Shown: piece by piece, positions 5,607 through 6,176 of the stretch | Layout: each line of letters starts with the position of its first letter | Numbering within the stretch: position 1 is the stretch's first letter | DNA from: a bacterium | Lineage (GTDB): Bacteria; Patescibacteriota; Microgenomatia; JAADGY01 | Direction: 5' to 3' | NCBI GenBank assembly: GCA_013152165.1 | Contig: JAADGY010000020.1 | Span: 1 to 6,176 of the forward strand | DNA: 6,176 bases | Translations under genes and position numbers: made by a program | The notes under the pieces: generated by a model | Told to the model about the DNA's origin: nothing | Seen by the model: the letters and a program-made list of their open reading frames with translations, nothing else | The model's database searches: none

Positions 5607-5628
5607 GCCTGCGGTTTTGCCATAAAAT
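5600..5628 (+). promoter_or_regulatory. Promoter of pth, divergent and overlapping
   Basis: TTGTCA (5600-5605, 5 of 6 against TTGACA), a 17-bp spacer and TAAAAT (5623-5628, 5 of 6 against TATAAT) lie just before pth. Initiation 7-8 nt downstream would fall at 5635-5636, leaving about 3 nt before ATG 5639. The 5607-5638 stretch has no ribosome-binding site, which fits a near-leaderless message. Confidence 0.6.
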
Positions 5629-5638
5629 ACCTTATATT

Positions 5639-6176
5639 ATGCTATTTAAAATCCTCATAGGCCTTGGCAACAAAGACCAACAATACCGCCTTACCCGCCA
5701 CAACCTTGGCTTTTTCTTCCTTGATTTCCTTCAAAAAACCCTGCACCTGCCGGCGTGGCGGATGAAACCCTCTTGGAACTCCCTTGTATCAACCAACAGC
5801 TCCATCACCCTTGTCAAGCCTCAAACTTATATGAACTTATCAGGCCAAATTATTAGAAAAATATATCAAAACCTATCGGATGATGTTAAAAACCAAACCC
5901 TTATCATCCACGATGATCTAGATATCCCTTTTGGCAAATACAAACTTGTGTTTGCCAAAGGCCCTAAACAACACAACGGCGTCCTTTCAATTGAACAGGC
6001 TCTTGGCACCAAAGAATTTTGGCGGCTTAGAATCGGTATCGACAACCGCACCAATCAGCAACCTACTGCCGGCGGCTCCGATTACGTTCTATCGCCATTC
6101 ACGCCAGAAGAACTTCGCCTCTTAACCTCCCAAATCCTCCCCAGCATTCTCACTAACCTTAAACCACACTTACCCA
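5639..6176 (+). CDS. pth: Peptidyl-tRNA hydrolase (3' end cut by window)
   Basis: The frame from ATG 5639 is open to the window end (179 complete codons; the bacterial family is about 190 aa), so only the last residues and the stop are missing. Pth hydrolyses peptidyl-tRNAs dropped from ribosomes and recycles tRNA in the cytoplasm. Family hallmarks: GLGNKDQQYRLTRHNLGF (8-25) with Asn11 and catalytic His21, KPQTYMNLSG (60-69) with Asn66, HDDLDIPFGK (91-100) with Asp92, HNG (112-114) with Asn113, FWRLRIGI (127-134) and DYVLSPFTPEE (148-158). The loop that is GGHGGHNG in E. coli reads AKGPKQHNG here, keeping His-Asn but losing most glycines. It is divergent from the surface operon with about 60 bp between the start codons. 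The start is fixed by the conserved N-terminus and the promoter position; no Shine-Dalgarno is seen. Confidence 0.95.
   Translation, partial: MLFKILIGLGNKDQQYRLTRHNLGFFFLDFLQKTLHLPAWRMKPSWNSLVSTNSSITLVKPQTYMNLSGQIIRKIYQNLSDDVKNQTLIIHDDLDIPFGKYKLVFAKGPKQHNGVLSIEQALGTKEFWRLRIGIDNRTNQQPTAGGSDYVLSPFTPEELRLLTSQILPSILTNLKPHLP

Noticed and set aside
5866..6125. Short frames on both strands near the right end
   Set aside because: They overlap pth in other frames; the pth frame carries all family motifs.

Overview
The window looks like chromosomal DNA of a candidate-phyla-radiation (Patescibacteria) bacterium, most likely Microgenomates. The grounds are the variable start of the 16S rRNA gene (a 'TTAGGTATGCAAG' type 5' region), a large membrane-anchored protein with cohesin- and dockerin-like modules and a Pro/Thr linker of the kind common there, a divergent Pth, and degenerate A/T-rich intergenic repeats. 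The standard genetic code fits (stops TAA and TAG; no recoded TGA is needed). The assignment is an inference from sequence features; no database was searched.

Layout, left to right: 1-283 is the 5' part of a 16S rRNA gene on the minus strand, with leader and candidate promoter to about 392. Positions 393-788 hold no intact gene: a GC-rich island (468-604) that may be a gene remnant, then a repeat element (606-801) built in 7-bp steps around a 28-bp palindrome. epmA/genX (789-1766, minus) encodes an EF-P lysine-ligase-like class II synthetase fold. Positions 1767-2058 are intergenic, with hairpins and a second copy of the palindrome/heptamer element. Two minus-strand genes follow as a tight operon: a 964-aa membrane-anchored surface protein (2684-5578) and, 1 nt after its stop, a 207-aa membrane-anchored cohesin-domain protein (2059-2682). 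From 5639 to the right edge runs the 5' part of pth (peptidyl-tRNA hydrolase) on the plus strand, cut by the window end.

How the genes relate: 16S rRNA, epmA and pth all serve translation. The two-gene surface operon encodes a putative scaffold with its own cohesin and C-terminal dockerin-like motif plus a small anchored cohesin, so the two products could bind each other. The surface operon and pth are divergent and appear to share one TTGTCAA/TTGACAA block as overlapping -35 elements. Starts of pth, epmA and the large surface gene lack Shine-Dalgarno sequences and lie just after -10-like hexamers, which suggests leaderless or near-leaderless transcripts. The downstream cohesin gene instead has a clear GGAGG inside the end of its neighbour.

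The least explained structure is the pair of intergenic elements at 606-801 and 1963-2067: a shared palindrome flanked by degenerate 7-mers kept in strict phase, both beginning inside the last codons of the gene upstream.
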